DNA of 64,000 nucleotides from Mitsuokella sp047974105 (GTDB lineage Bacteria; Bacillota; Negativicutes; Selenomonadales; Selenomonadaceae): positions 372,001 through 436,000 of the forward strand of contig NZ_JBHYRS010000001.1 of assembly GCF_047974105.1 (NCBI RefSeq). Reading direction: 5' to 3'. Position numbers and translations under genes: made by a program. How positions within the stretch are numbered: the stretch's first letter is position 1; the number at the start of each line of letters is the position of its first letter. The notes beneath the pieces are model-generated. The model made no database searches, was not told the origin of the DNA, and saw nothing but the letters and a program-made list of their open reading frames with translations. Shown piece after piece: positions 25,563 through 34,085 of the stretch.

Positions 25563-26525
25563 TTAAACTTTGCTGAGGATCAGGCTGGCTTTGCCCGTCA
25601 GGGTATAATGGCCAAGACCTGCCGGCAGGAAGGACGATTCGCCCTTCTTAAAGACGAGTTCGTCACTGCCGGCCTTGAGCGTCACTTCGCCCTCGAGCAC
25701 CGTAAAGCTCTGGAACGAATCTTTGCCGGCCGTCAGATGGCTCGTGCCATCGACTTCAAGCTCATAGACCGTAAAGTATTCGCAGGCTGCCAGCAGGCGT
25801 GCCTTGGTGTCCGCAAAAATATCGAGCACGGCGTCAAGATGCGGACGTTCTTTGACGGGTTCGAGATTCGTCACATCAATGGCCTTCTTGACATGCAGCT
25901 CACGCGGCTTGCCGTCCTTGCCCACGCGGCCGTAATCATAAACGCGGTACGTCGTGTTGGAATTCTGCTGAATCTCGCAGATGATGATGCCCTTGCCAAT
26001 GGCATGCAGCGTGCCCGAAGCGATGAAGAAAACATCGCCTTTGTGCACAGGGACCTGATTGCAGACCTCGAGCAGTGTATTGTCGGCAATGCGCTTTTCA
26101 AACTCTTCCTTCGAAATCTTGTTCTTGAAGCCGTAAATCAGCGTGGCGCCCGGCTCACAGTCGACGATGTACCACATCTCTGTCTTGCCGAACTCGCCTT
26201 CAACGCGCATGGCGTAGTCATTGTCCGGATGCACCTGCACGGAAAGATTATCCTTGGCATCGATGAGCTTGATGAGCAGCGGGAAATACGGGAATTTCTT
26301 CGCATGCTCGCCAAGAACCTCAGGACCTGCCTCATCAAGATAAGCCTTGAGCGTGCGGCCGGCCTCAGGACCATTCTCGATGATGCTCATGCCGTCCTTA
26401 TGGCAGGCAAGTTCCCACGATTCCGATACTTTGTCGAGATCCGTCTTCTTGCCGTAATCCGTCTTGAGTTTCGTGCCGCCCCAGATATAATCCTTGAGCG
26501 GAGCCTGCAGTTTCATTGGATACAA
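25563..26525 (-). CDS. manA: Mannose-6-phosphate isomerase, class I (GmuF-like)
   Basis: About 320 residues, the short Firmicute type. It converts mannose-6-phosphate to fructose-6-phosphate, the entry to glycolysis for the mannan pathway. Zinc-site stretches are LSVQVHPDNDYA (Gln and His), a Glu in GKTEMWYIVDC and a His in FFIASGTLHAIGKG; YIWGGTKL near the start and SNTTYRVYDYGR are typical. The start is the TTG at 26525 (reading MYPMKLQAPLKDYIWGG), 9 bases after AGGGGG. It is expressed from its own regulated promoter. Confidence 0.94.
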   Translation of the reverse strand: MYPMKLQAPLKDYIWGGTKLKTDYGKKTDLDKVSESWELACHKDGMSIIENGPEAGRTLKAYLDEAGPEVLGEHAKKFPYFPLLIKLIDAKDNLSVQVHPDNDYAMRVEGEFGKTEMWYIVDCEPGATLIYGFKNKISKEEFEKRIADNTLLEVCNQVPVHKGDVFFIASGTLHAIGKGIIICEIQQNSNTTYRVYDYGRVGKDGKPRELHVKKAIDVTNLEPVKERPHLDAVLDIFADTKARLLAACEYFTVYELEVDGTSHLTAGKDSFQSFTVLEGEVTLKAGSDELVFKKGESSFLPAGLGHYTLTGKASLILSKV

Positions 26526-26574
26526 ATCCCTCATCCCCCTGTTTTAAGCAATCATGTGATTTTCTCTTGCCTTC

Positions 26575-26603
26575 ATTATAAGAGACAGCTCTGCTTGTGT
26601 CAA
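26575..26603 (-). promoter_or_regulatory. Consensus promoter of manA
   Basis: A perfect TTGACA (26598-26603) and a perfect TATAAT (26575-26580) with 17-base spacing on the minus strand. Confidence 0.92.
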
Positions 26604-26622
26604 TAATATTATATCTTTTAGT
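26601..26622 (-). promoter_or_regulatory. Candidate GntR operator at the manA promoter
   Basis: It shares the core TAAAAGATATAA and the place against -35 with the other sites, but its right arm is degenerate. A second, weaker relative (ATAAAGATATATGTTTTG) lies at about 26655-26676 over the stop of the upstream mannanase gene. Confidence 0.45.
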
Positions 26623-26673
26623 GTATAAAAAGATTACATATTTAAAGGAACTCGACAAAACATATATCTTTAT

Positions 26674-29334
26674 TTATTTTACGGCATGGATATCGTCGAA
26701 ATAAAAGTCCGACTCAACCGGTTCATCGCCAATTGTATTGCAGTAAAGGGCAAAATGCTGGATGGCAGAGGTATCGAGTTTGCCGCCATTTTTCCCTTTG
26801 AACTCACTGAACGGAATGGTCACGAGCTGCGGTTCTGTGCTGGCTGCGACATTCGTCAGATTGACTTCAAAATCTTCGCCGTTGCTGTTGAGCTGACAAA
26901 TAAGCTTCTGAGCCTTGCCATCCGGCTTAACCCAGAACTTTACCCCTGTATAGGATGACCAGTCAACACCCTTGAGGCTCTTGATAATACCGGCATAACC
27001 GCCCTTCGTAATCTTATAATGATAGCGAAGTCCTGTTTCCCCTTCTTCATGTTCCCTGCTGAGCGTCACATCCACGCTGCAGCCGGCGCCGCAGTTCGTC
27101 GAATACGAGCCCTTGAGCAGTCCATTGTCACCGTAATAGTTCTCAAAATTGTCGACCATGGCAGGATTTGGTATCGGTGCCGGCATATTGTAGAGGACTT
27201 GTACGTCATCCGTCTGCTGCCCGTCGACCGTCAAAGCCACCCTGCCTACAGTTTTCCCCATGGCGGCGAGGTTATCGGCAGAAAGTTCTGCTGTCGCATA
27301 ACCGTCCTGAATGGTTGCAGGAATCGTGGCTGCCGCTGTGCCGTCTTTGCGCTGCAGGATAAAAGCGGCATTCTGGCAGCTGCCTGTCAATTTTGCTTTG
27401 AGCTGGACCGGTGCTAAAATACGCGTCATGGCGTCTGGAGTGAGTAAATAGCCATCCTTAGCCATGGCCGGCTCAATCTTGACATTGAGCTTGCCGTAAT
27501 CGCCAATCTGTCCGGCAAAAATGGAATCCGGATCATTGTAGAACTTGATAAAATTGTTGACCATCTCATGACCGCGCTTATTGGTGACCATATACGGCTC
27601 ATCGAAGTTATCCTCGCTGAAATTCGACCATGTCATGAAATAAGCCATCTTATGCGGGGAAATTTTCTTTAAAGCTTCCTCGAACCAGTCCAGACGCTGA
27701 TTGCCCGTTTTGGCCAGTGCGCCGCCCTTATTGCCGACGAGGATGCCGGCTTCCGTGACAGCCGCAAGTTTATGATGAGCTGCAGCGAAATCGTCAACAA
27801 CTTTCATCGTATCATCAAAACCCTTCATCCAGTCATCCTGTTTCGCCGGGTCGCGATGATACATATCAAAGCCGACAATATCGATATAGCCATCGCCCGG
27901 GTAACGCGAAGCATAATCGGCCGTATCGGCAAACGGACCGCCCGGAGAATAAGCGTAGAGCAGATTGTGCAACCCCTTCTTATCGCGCAGGTACTCTACC
28001 GTATAACGGTAAAGGTTCTTGTATTCGCTTGATGTGCAGTAAGCAGCGCCCCACCAGAACCAACTGCCGTTGTTTTCATGGAACGGACGGAAGACAATCG
28101 GAACATTGGCAGCCTGCAGACGTCCGGCAAAATCCGCGACCATGTCGAGATAGCCGTTGAACACACCGTTGAGGTCGCCGCCCGGCAGAATGCGGCGCAC
28201 GACATCCCCCGAAGTGACATTTGGCGAATACGTGCTGTAATCATACTTGCCATCGACCTTTGGCTTTTTCGAGACAAGGTCAAAATTTGGCATATGACAG
28301 GACATCGTGATGACGGCGCCTTTCTGTCCGGCCGGAATGACGAGATTGGCAAGTTTTTCCGCATACGTCACACCTGCCGCTTTTTCGGCATCCGTCAGCG
28401 AGAGCTCATCGCCCGTAATCGCAAGACCGTCAACACCGATGACAGCGGACAAATCCCTGACCATATCATACGTATCCGACTTGCCCGGCAGAGTGCTGAC
28501 TTTCTTGTGAAGCTCGTTTTGATGGCCGTAAAGCACGTACTGCGAATCGGCAATTCCCTTTAAATACGCATACATCTGGGCTGTGCGTTCCGAGGCTTTG
28601 CCATCGACAAGTTTGACATCTGCCGGCGTCGCCAGTGACGTTGGCTCTACCGTCTGCTGTTTGGCGACTTTTTCCGTCTTATTGACATAGCCGTCCGGCA
28701 GCTTGACATAATGGGCCGAAACCTTGCCTACATATACGGCTCCCTTATAATCCGTATTCGAGCCGACAATGCTGAACATGAAGTAATTGAGTTTTTCCTT
28801 GACCGGCTGGAACGCCACTTGGACCGTAACGACCTTCATGCCATTGCCGGCATCGCGTGCCTTGCTGAGGTCAATCTCTGGGGCTGTATTGATGACTTCT
28901 TTGCCGGAAGTATCTTTGGCATAGACTTTTGTCTTAAAAGAGCCGGCCGTCATGGCCTGGGGATTGAAATACAAATCATAGCTCAGTACGTTGCAGCCCG
29001 CAAGACTAATGGGGCTGTTCGCCGCCTTGGCGTATTCCAGTTTGACTTCCGACCAGCTCTGGTCTGCCGTCGGCGTGTAATCGAGATCAAGCTTAATTGT
29101 ACCGCCGAATTCGTTTGACCAGTTCACAGCCGGTTTGCCCTTATAAGCCCATTTGCCGCCGTATTTCCACCCTTCAAGGTCTTTCGTGAAATTCCAGCTC
29201 ATGCCCTTGGCCGCGGCCTGTACCTCACTCTGGCAGAACGCCGGCGCATACTGCGGCACAACGGCCGGCAGCGAAAAAAGCATGCCCGCGGATAAGGTCA
29301 GTGGGATGATCTTCTTTAAAAACTTATTCTGCAT
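26674..29334 (-). CDS. Secreted multidomain GH26 beta-mannanase with N- and C-terminal binding modules
   Basis: About 886 residues. Order: signal peptide (1 to about 40); an N-terminal beta-sandwich, probably a mannan-binding CBM (about 45-205), clearly homologous to the next protein upstream; a GH26 domain (about 245-600) with acid/base Glu in FRPFHENNGSWFWWG and nucleophile Glu in AVTEAGILVG; an Ig-like linker (about 610-710); and a C-terminal beta-sandwich (about 725-886) with a CBM-like look and a Cys pair in STNCGAGCSV. I start at the ATG at 29334 after AAGAAGGGAACCCC. It is 75 bases after the CBM protein gene in the same operon. CBM family numbers need a profile search. Confidence 0.9.
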   Translation of the reverse strand: MQNKFLKKIIPLTLSAGMLFSLPAVVPQYAPAFCQSEVQAAAKGMSWNFTKDLEGWKYGGKWAYKGKPAVNWSNEFGGTIKLDLDYTPTADQSWSEVKLEYAKAANSPISLAGCNVLSYDLYFNPQAMTAGSFKTKVYAKDTSGKEVINTAPEIDLSKARDAGNGMKVVTVQVAFQPVKEKLNYFMFSIVGSNTDYKGAVYVGKVSAHYVKLPDGYVNKTEKVAKQQTVEPTSLATPADVKLVDGKASERTAQMYAYLKGIADSQYVLYGHQNELHKKVSTLPGKSDTYDMVRDLSAVIGVDGLAITGDELSLTDAEKAAGVTYAEKLANLVIPAGQKGAVITMSCHMPNFDLVSKKPKVDGKYDYSTYSPNVTSGDVVRRILPGGDLNGVFNGYLDMVADFAGRLQAANVPIVFRPFHENNGSWFWWGAAYCTSSEYKNLYRYTVEYLRDKKGLHNLLYAYSPGGPFADTADYASRYPGDGYIDIVGFDMYHRDPAKQDDWMKGFDDTMKVVDDFAAAHHKLAAVTEAGILVGNKGGALAKTGNQRLDWFEEALKKISPHKMAYFMTWSNFSEDNFDEPYMVTNKRGHEMVNNFIKFYNDPDSIFAGQIGDYGKLNVKIEPAMAKDGYLLTPDAMTRILAPVQLKAKLTGSCQNAAFILQRKDGTAAATIPATIQDGYATAELSADNLAAMGKTVGRVALTVDGQQTDDVQVLYNMPAPIPNPAMVDNFENYYGDNGLLKGSYSTNCGAGCSVDVTLSREHEEGETGLRYHYKITKGGYAGIIKSLKGVDWSSYTGVKFWVKPDGKAQKLICQLNSNGEDFEVNLTNVAASTEPQLVTIPFSEFKGKNGGKLDTSAIQHFALYCNTIGDEPVESDFYFDDIHAVK

Positions 29335-29409
29335 GGGGTTCCCTTCTTTAAAGCACAGTGCAAAAGGGCTGCCACGAAACAGCCGTGGCAGTCCTGCTGA
29401 TTTCATCTG

Positions 29410-30057
29410 TTACATCTGGAGGTTATTGATGTAAACATCTCCCTTATAGCCGGAGAGATAGCTTACAAGGCTGACTTCAAGATGGCTGATCTTGCCCGTA
29501 TACGTATCCATCAAAGGCACTTTGACATGAACGCGCTTGAGGTTTGAGCCTTCCACCGGTTTCGCGCGGCTCATGCCGATATCATCCGCCAAATCATTGA
29601 TGACTTCATCGTCTTTGTCATCTTTGGCATAGACCTTGACCTTAAACGTACTGTCGCCGGAAATCTTCGCCGGGTCATAATAAAGGTCAAATTCTACAAC
29701 ATTGCAGTTCGAAACGGAAATCGGAGCAGCCTTGCTGATGGACGGATCGGATAATTTGACCTCGCTCCAAGTCTCATCCTTGTCCTTTGAGTAATCGACC
29801 GTGAGCTTCAGCGAACCGCCAAAAGCCGGATCATACACAGCTGCAGCCTTGCTGTCATAGTTGTAATTGCCAAAATACTGCCAGCTGCCAATGCTCTTCG
29901 AAAAATCCCATGTCTTCGTAATGGCAGCCGAAGCGACGGCCGGAGCCAGCGGCGTATCCTCAAGAGCCGGTAAATTGGCACTTGGAATGGCAAATGTCAC
30001 CGCCATAGCAGCTGAAAGAACAAATGGCATGGTTTTCTTCAATGATACAAGACGCAT
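29410..30057 (-). CDS. Secreted stand-alone carbohydrate-binding protein
   Basis: 215 residues: a signal peptide (about 1-45) and a single beta-sandwich module (about 48-215) with no catalytic domain. The module aligns end to end with the N-terminal module of the GH26 protein downstream: WDFSKSIGSWQYFGNYNY against WNFTKDLEGWKYGGKWAY, then FGGSLKLTVDYS against FGGTIKLDLDYT, ETWSEVKL against QSWSEVKL, and KVKVYAKD against KTKVYAKD. So it is a duplicate kept as an independent protein. Likely it binds mannan at the surface and assists uptake or the enzyme (inference). It opens the operon with the large mannanase. Confidence 0.8.
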   Translation of the reverse strand: MRLVSLKKTMPFVLSAAMAVTFAIPSANLPALEDTPLAPAVASAAITKTWDFSKSIGSWQYFGNYNYDSKAAAVYDPAFGGSLKLTVDYSKDKDETWSEVKLSDPSISKAAPISVSNCNVVEFDLYYDPAKISGDSTFKVKVYAKDDKDDEVINDLADDIGMSRAKPVEGSNLKRVHVKVPLMDTYTGKISHLEVSLVSYLSGYKGDVYINNLQM

Positions 30058-30149
30058 AGTAGAACACTCCCTCTTTTTCTCTTAATGGATGATGATCTTC
30101 TAACTTCTTCGTGTTTTGAGAATTTCTTTGTCGTCCTTTTTATAGGGCT

Positions 30150-30178
30150 ATTATATAATTTAGCCCGTTCTTTGTCAA
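30150..30178 (-). promoter_or_regulatory. Consensus promoter of the CBM-GH26 operon
   Basis: A perfect TTGACA (30173-30178) and a perfect TATAAT (30150-30155) with 17-base spacing on the minus strand. Confidence 0.92.
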
Positions 30179-30198
30179 TAAAAAGATATTACTTTTGT
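30178..30198 (-). promoter_or_regulatory. Candidate GntR operator at the CBM-GH26 promoter
   Basis: ACAAAAG-N6-CTTTTTAT abuts the -35 box, almost the same as the PTS operator. Confidence 0.6.
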
Positions 30199-30328
30199 TG
30201 ACAACTTACACCGGTAGCAGCCTGTTGAAAAATTTTCTGCCGTCTTCTGAAACAAATCAGCCTTTTCCTTCCATATATACCCTAAAATTTATCCCCTCCA
30301 TCTCCAAGTTATATAATGTTTTTATTTT

Positions 30329-30350
30329 TAAAATGTTATATTCTTTTATT
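30329..30350 (+). promoter_or_regulatory. Operator-like element at the porin promoter
   Basis: AAAATG-TTATAT-TCTTTTAT abuts the -35 box of the plus-strand porin gene in the same arrangement as the sites above. The arms are imperfect and an AT-rich UP element is an alternative. The rest of the 420-base gap (30058-30477) holds the two divergent promoters and a leader stem (GCAATAAT at 30387-30394 with ATTATTGC at 30412-30419). Confidence 0.35.
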
Positions 30351-30378
30351 GACAAAGACCCAGTTTTTATTGTATTAT
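30349..30378 (+). promoter_or_regulatory. Promoter of the SLH porin gene
   Basis: TTGACA (30349-30354) and TATTAT (30373-30378) with 18-base spacing. Confidence 0.75.
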
Positions 30379-30477
30379 CTGATTAAGCAATAATTTGCAA
30401 GGGATAAAAAGATTATTGCCTGGTGAGAATTTCTATTAGTCCTTATCATTAGAATCACTACCTTAGGGGGAAAGACG

Positions 30478-32073
30478 ATGAAGAAGAAACATATGCTTGC
30501 AGCAGCCATGTCGGCACTGGTCGTTGCTTCGGCCAGTCCCTGCTTTGCTGCAGCCAACCCATTTTCCGATGTTCCGGCAGACCATTGGGCATACGACGCT
30601 GTGAGCCAGCTTGCCAAGGATGGTGTCATCGAGGGATATGGTGACAGCACATTCCAGGGCAATAAGAAAATCACGCGCTACGAAATGGCCCAGATGATTG
30701 CCAAAGCCATGGCCAAACAGAATGTCAGCAGCACGGATAAAGCACTCATTGACAAATTGTCCTCCGAGTTCAGCGATGAGCTCAACAACCTCGGCGTCCG
30801 CGTAGCCAACCTCGAGCGCAACTCCGACAACGTCAAATGGTCGGGCAGCTTTATGCAGAAGTATCAAAAGAAATATCAGGCATACGATGACAACAAGCAG
30901 CGCAAGTCTGGCGGCTCCCCTTGGTATGAAAAAGAATTTGACCTCAATATGGCTGCCAAGATTCCGGGCAGCGATTGGACGGCCCATGCTGCTATTGTGA
31001 CAAAATGGGGCTCCGATGGCTCGGGCGGTGCAAAAGGTGCCGGCTTCAATGACGAACGCGACATCCCCGATACTTGGAATGGCGGCGACTCCCGCTCGAA
31101 TGAGAACCGCCTCGATAAAGTCTGGGTTGAGGGCAATCTCGGCAAGACCGGTCAGTATGTCAAACTTGGCGATTTCCAGCCTTGGACGATGAACGGCTTT
31201 GTCAACGATGCCAACGTCAAGGGTGCTTCGGCTGAGCATTGGGGCAAGAATTACGCTACCCATATCTTTGGCGGCCGACTCGATGTCAAAGACTGGGATA
31301 TGGGCGTAGGTTCCTCCCTCGTCGACTGGAATGGTACTTGGGATGGCTGGGTCGATGGCACGAACGGAACTGTTGCAAAACAAACTTATAAACTGAAAAG
31401 CGGCAATTACTATGGTGATTTCGTTCGCAAACACGATTCTACAGTAACACGTTACACAACATTTACCAAAGATCATGCCTGGGGCAACAACGACGGGTGG
31501 AATGATTCCAGTACCACAAATAAGTGGGAAGGAAATATCGGTGCTGATAACGGCGAAGATTACAATACCGGTAATTTCAAGCCACACCGCAAGGACATCA
31601 TGGGTGCCGTCTTTGACTATACCTTCAATAAAAAAGTCAACGGCAGTCTCGGTTACTACGGCTTCCGCTCTGCCGCTTACGATGGCGACTGGCTCCACAT
31701 CGGTGCAGGCCTGCTGAATTACAAGCTTGTCCGCAACCTCAATCTCGAAATGATGTACGCGCGCGGCAATCAGGGCGGCCATAACGACGCGTGGAACGTC
31801 GAGCTGCAGTTCCGCGGCAATCCGTGGATTCCAGCCGATCGCAAGCATCTCTTCGGCGCTTATCTCGGCTATCGCTACCTCGGTCCGGATGCCCTCATCA
31901 AGTCGAACTTCGGTGATGGCGCAGACGAAGGCCAGAAAGGCTGGGAGGATGGCATGTTCTACAATCTCATGAAGAACTGCCAGGTTACGCTCAAGTACTT
32001 CAACGGTAAATCTATCACGTACGACAACGAGAAGCGTTCCAAGGTATTCAGCTCCATCGGCTGGAACTTCTAA
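30478..32073 (+). CDS. SLH-domain outer-membrane porin (OmpM-like)
   Basis: 531 residues. Sec signal (about 1-25), one SLH domain (about 27-75; NPFSDVPADHWAYDAVSQLAKDG, ITRYEMAQMIAKAM), a short coiled segment (about 85-112) and a long beta-rich region ending in SSIGWNF, whose terminal Phe is the usual outer-membrane assembly signal. In Negativicutes such proteins tether the outer membrane to peptidoglycan through the SLH domain and form channels. Position beside the mannanase operon and a similar promoter-proximal motif suggest a role in oligomannoside entry (inference). The start follows GGGGGAAAGACG. Codon usage looks like that of the neighbours. Confidence 0.9.
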   Translation: MKKKHMLAAAMSALVVASASPCFAAANPFSDVPADHWAYDAVSQLAKDGVIEGYGDSTFQGNKKITRYEMAQMIAKAMAKQNVSSTDKALIDKLSSEFSDELNNLGVRVANLERNSDNVKWSGSFMQKYQKKYQAYDDNKQRKSGGSPWYEKEFDLNMAAKIPGSDWTAHAAIVTKWGSDGSGGAKGAGFNDERDIPDTWNGGDSRSNENRLDKVWVEGNLGKTGQYVKLGDFQPWTMNGFVNDANVKGASAEHWGKNYATHIFGGRLDVKDWDMGVGSSLVDWNGTWDGWVDGTNGTVAKQTYKLKSGNYYGDFVRKHDSTVTRYTTFTKDHAWGNNDGWNDSSTTNKWEGNIGADNGEDYNTGNFKPHRKDIMGAVFDYTFNKKVNGSLGYYGFRSAAYDGDWLHIGAGLLNYKLVRNLNLEMMYARGNQGGHNDAWNVELQFRGNPWIPADRKHLFGAYLGYRYLGPDALIKSNFGDGADEGQKGWEDGMFYNLMKNCQVTLKYFNGKSITYDNEKRSKVFSSIGWNF

Positions 32074-32135
32074 AATCTCCTTTTGAAAATCCCCATAAAG
32101 AACTTCCTTACCTCATAATACAACCTCTTAGAACC

Positions 32136-32190
32136 AAAAGAAGTCCGTCAGACATCTCCCCCCTCGATGTCTGACGGACTTCTTTATTTT
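32136..32190. terminator. Bidirectional terminator after the porin gene
   Basis: AAGAAGTCCGTCAGACATC and GATGTCTGACGGACTTCTT form a perfect long stem with flanking A and T tracts, between convergent genes. Confidence 0.95.
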
Positions 32191-32199
32191 TGTACGATA

Positions 32200-32586
32200 C
32201 TATTCTACTTTTTCATAATGACAAAGCTCGACGAGATTGCCATCAGGATCTCGCAAATAGATGCTTTTCATCGCACCACGGGCACCATGCCGCCCGACAG
32301 GGCCGAGCTCCACTGGCACTCCTTTTGCAGACAGTTCCTGCACCAATGCCTCGCAGGTATCCTCAACGATCAGGCAAAAATCAAGGCTGCCATGCTGAGG
32401 CTTGGCAGCTGCCGGCAGAAATTCTGCAGGCCTTTGATGGATATTGATCTTTGACGTTCCGAAAAACAAAGCATAGCGTCCTTCTCTTTCCTCCACGCGC
32501 ATGCCGAGCACATCGCGGTAAAAGTGAAGGCTCTGTTCAAGGTTCTTTGTTGTCAGGACAAAATGGTCCAACGATTTCACTTTCAT
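32200..32586 (-). CDS. VOC-family (glyoxalase/dioxygenase-like) protein
   Basis: 128 residues with two beta-alpha-beta-beta-beta units. Putative metal ligands are His in LDHFVLTT, His in QHGSLDFCLIV and Glu in DPDGNLVELCHY. It resembles small VOC proteins of unknown substrate often called glyoxalase or virulence protein STM3117-like. It is 27 bases after RNase G on the same strand and may be its operon tail. Confidence 0.85.
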   Translation of the reverse strand: MKVKSLDHFVLTTKNLEQSLHFYRDVLGMRVEEREGRYALFFGTSKINIHQRPAEFLPAAAKPQHGSLDFCLIVEDTCEALVQELSAKGVPVELGPVGRHGARGAMKSIYLRDPDGNLVELCHYEKVE

Positions 32587-32613
32587 TTTGGCTCTCCTGT
32601 AGCACAGCCAACA

Positions 32614-34056
32614 TCAGCTCTGCTGAAGAATCGTATAATTCTCCGGGTGCATGCCGGGGACGACGGTGACTTTGATGTCGGTGCCGAATTCAGCGGCGAG
32701 GTTCATCATGAGCTGATTCTGACGCAGCTCTTCGGCAACGGTCTCGTGTACTTCGATTTCGTAGCCTTCGCGGGCATGGGATTTGCGTTCCATGCGGCGG
32801 ATGTCGCGGCTGATGCGGATGGAGACGGTCTCGGGCGACTCGATGCGGCCGCGGCCGTGACAGGTCGGGCACTCGCTGTAGACGATGCTCTCGATGTTCT
32901 GACGCGACTTTTTGCGCGTGATCTCGACGAGGCCGAGGCTCGTGATGTCGACAATATTCGTCTTCGTGCGGTCGTGCTTGACCTGACTGCGCATGTAAGT
33001 CAGCAGTTCTTCCTTCTGTTCTTCTTTTTCCATGTCAATGAAGTCGACGATGATGATGCCGCCGATGTCACGCAGGCGGATCTGTTTGAGGATTTCGGCC
33101 GCTGCTTCAAGGTTCGTCTGGTAGACCGTGTCGCCGAGATTCGTCTTGCCAACGTATTTGCCCGTGTTGACATCGATGACGGTCAGGGCCTCGGTCTTGT
33201 CGATGACGAGAAAGCCGCCCGACTTCAGCTCGACTTCACGCGCACCGAGTTTGTCGATTTCCTCTTCGATGTGATAGGCCTTGAAGAGCGGCGTCTTCTT
33301 ATCGTAATAATGGATGCGTTCGACGAGCTCCGGTGAAATGGCCTCGACGAGGTTTTTGACGCGCTGGTAAGCCTCCTGATTGTCGATGACGAGTTCATCG
33401 ATATCGGCGGTAAAGCGGTCGCGCACGAGCCTTATTAAAAGGTCCGCATCACGGTAGAGAAGGGACGAGCCCTTGCTCTTGAGTTTATAACGCGCGAGGA
33501 TGGATTCCCAGAGGCGCACAAGATAGCGCACATCGGCCGCGAGGTTCTCCTCGCTCTGGCCGGCAGCGACCGTGCGGATGATGAGCCCCATGCCTTCAGG
33601 GCAGATGCGTTCGGCAATGGCGTGGAGTCTGGCGCGCTCCTCCTCGTCCTCAATACGCCGCGACATGCCGATATAGGCGGCCGTCGGCATCAGGACGACA
33701 TTGCGTCCCGGCAGCGAGATATGCATCGTCGCGCGCGGCCCCTTTGTGCCGATGGCATCCTTGACAATCTGAATGGGCAGACTCTGCCCGATGTGAATGC
33801 GCGTATTCTGCGGCATAGATTTTATCGTGTCGTGCGGCAGGCCGTCCCCTATATATAGGAAAGCATTTTTGCCCGTGCCGATGTCGACGAACGCGGCCTG
33901 CATGCCGGGCAGGACGTTCTGCACACGGCCTTTATAGATATTGCCGACAAGATGGGAATGCGAGGAACGCTCCACCTCCACCGCCTCGAGTTCGCCGTCT
34001 TCCAGCAGAGCCATGCAGGTCTCCTCGGGCACCATATTCACGATGATCGATTTCAT
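32614..34056 (-). CDS. rng: Ribonuclease G/E family endoribonuclease
   Basis: 480 residues. An S1-like RNA-binding domain (about 38-120; GNIYKGRVQNVLPGMQAAFVDIG) is followed by the RNase H-like and DNase I-like catalytic parts with the metal-binding Asp residues in VIDVNTGKYVG and IIIVDFIDM. The zinc-link Cys motif is CPTCHGRGR. Length and lack of a long C-terminal tail fit RNase G rather than RNase E. It is needed for rRNA and mRNA processing. It follows the radical-SAM gene by 29 bases, a pairing seen in many Firmicutes. Confidence 0.93.
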   Translation of the reverse strand: MKSIIVNMVPEETCMALLEDGELEAVEVERSSHSHLVGNIYKGRVQNVLPGMQAAFVDIGTGKNAFLYIGDGLPHDTIKSMPQNTRIHIGQSLPIQIVKDAIGTKGPRATMHISLPGRNVVLMPTAAYIGMSRRIEDEEERARLHAIAERICPEGMGLIIRTVAAGQSEENLAADVRYLVRLWESILARYKLKSKGSSLLYRDADLLIRLVRDRFTADIDELVIDNQEAYQRVKNLVEAISPELVERIHYYDKKTPLFKAYHIEEEIDKLGAREVELKSGGFLVIDKTEALTVIDVNTGKYVGKTNLGDTVYQTNLEAAAEILKQIRLRDIGGIIIVDFIDMEKEEQKEELLTYMRSQVKHDRTKTNIVDITSLGLVEITRKKSRQNIESIVYSECPTCHGRGRIESPETVSIRISRDIRRMERKSHAREGYEIEVHETVAEELRQNQLMMNLAAEFGTDIKVTVVPGMHPENYTILQQS

Positions 34057-34085
34057 AACGTCACCCCATTCCTCTCTTCCAAAAA

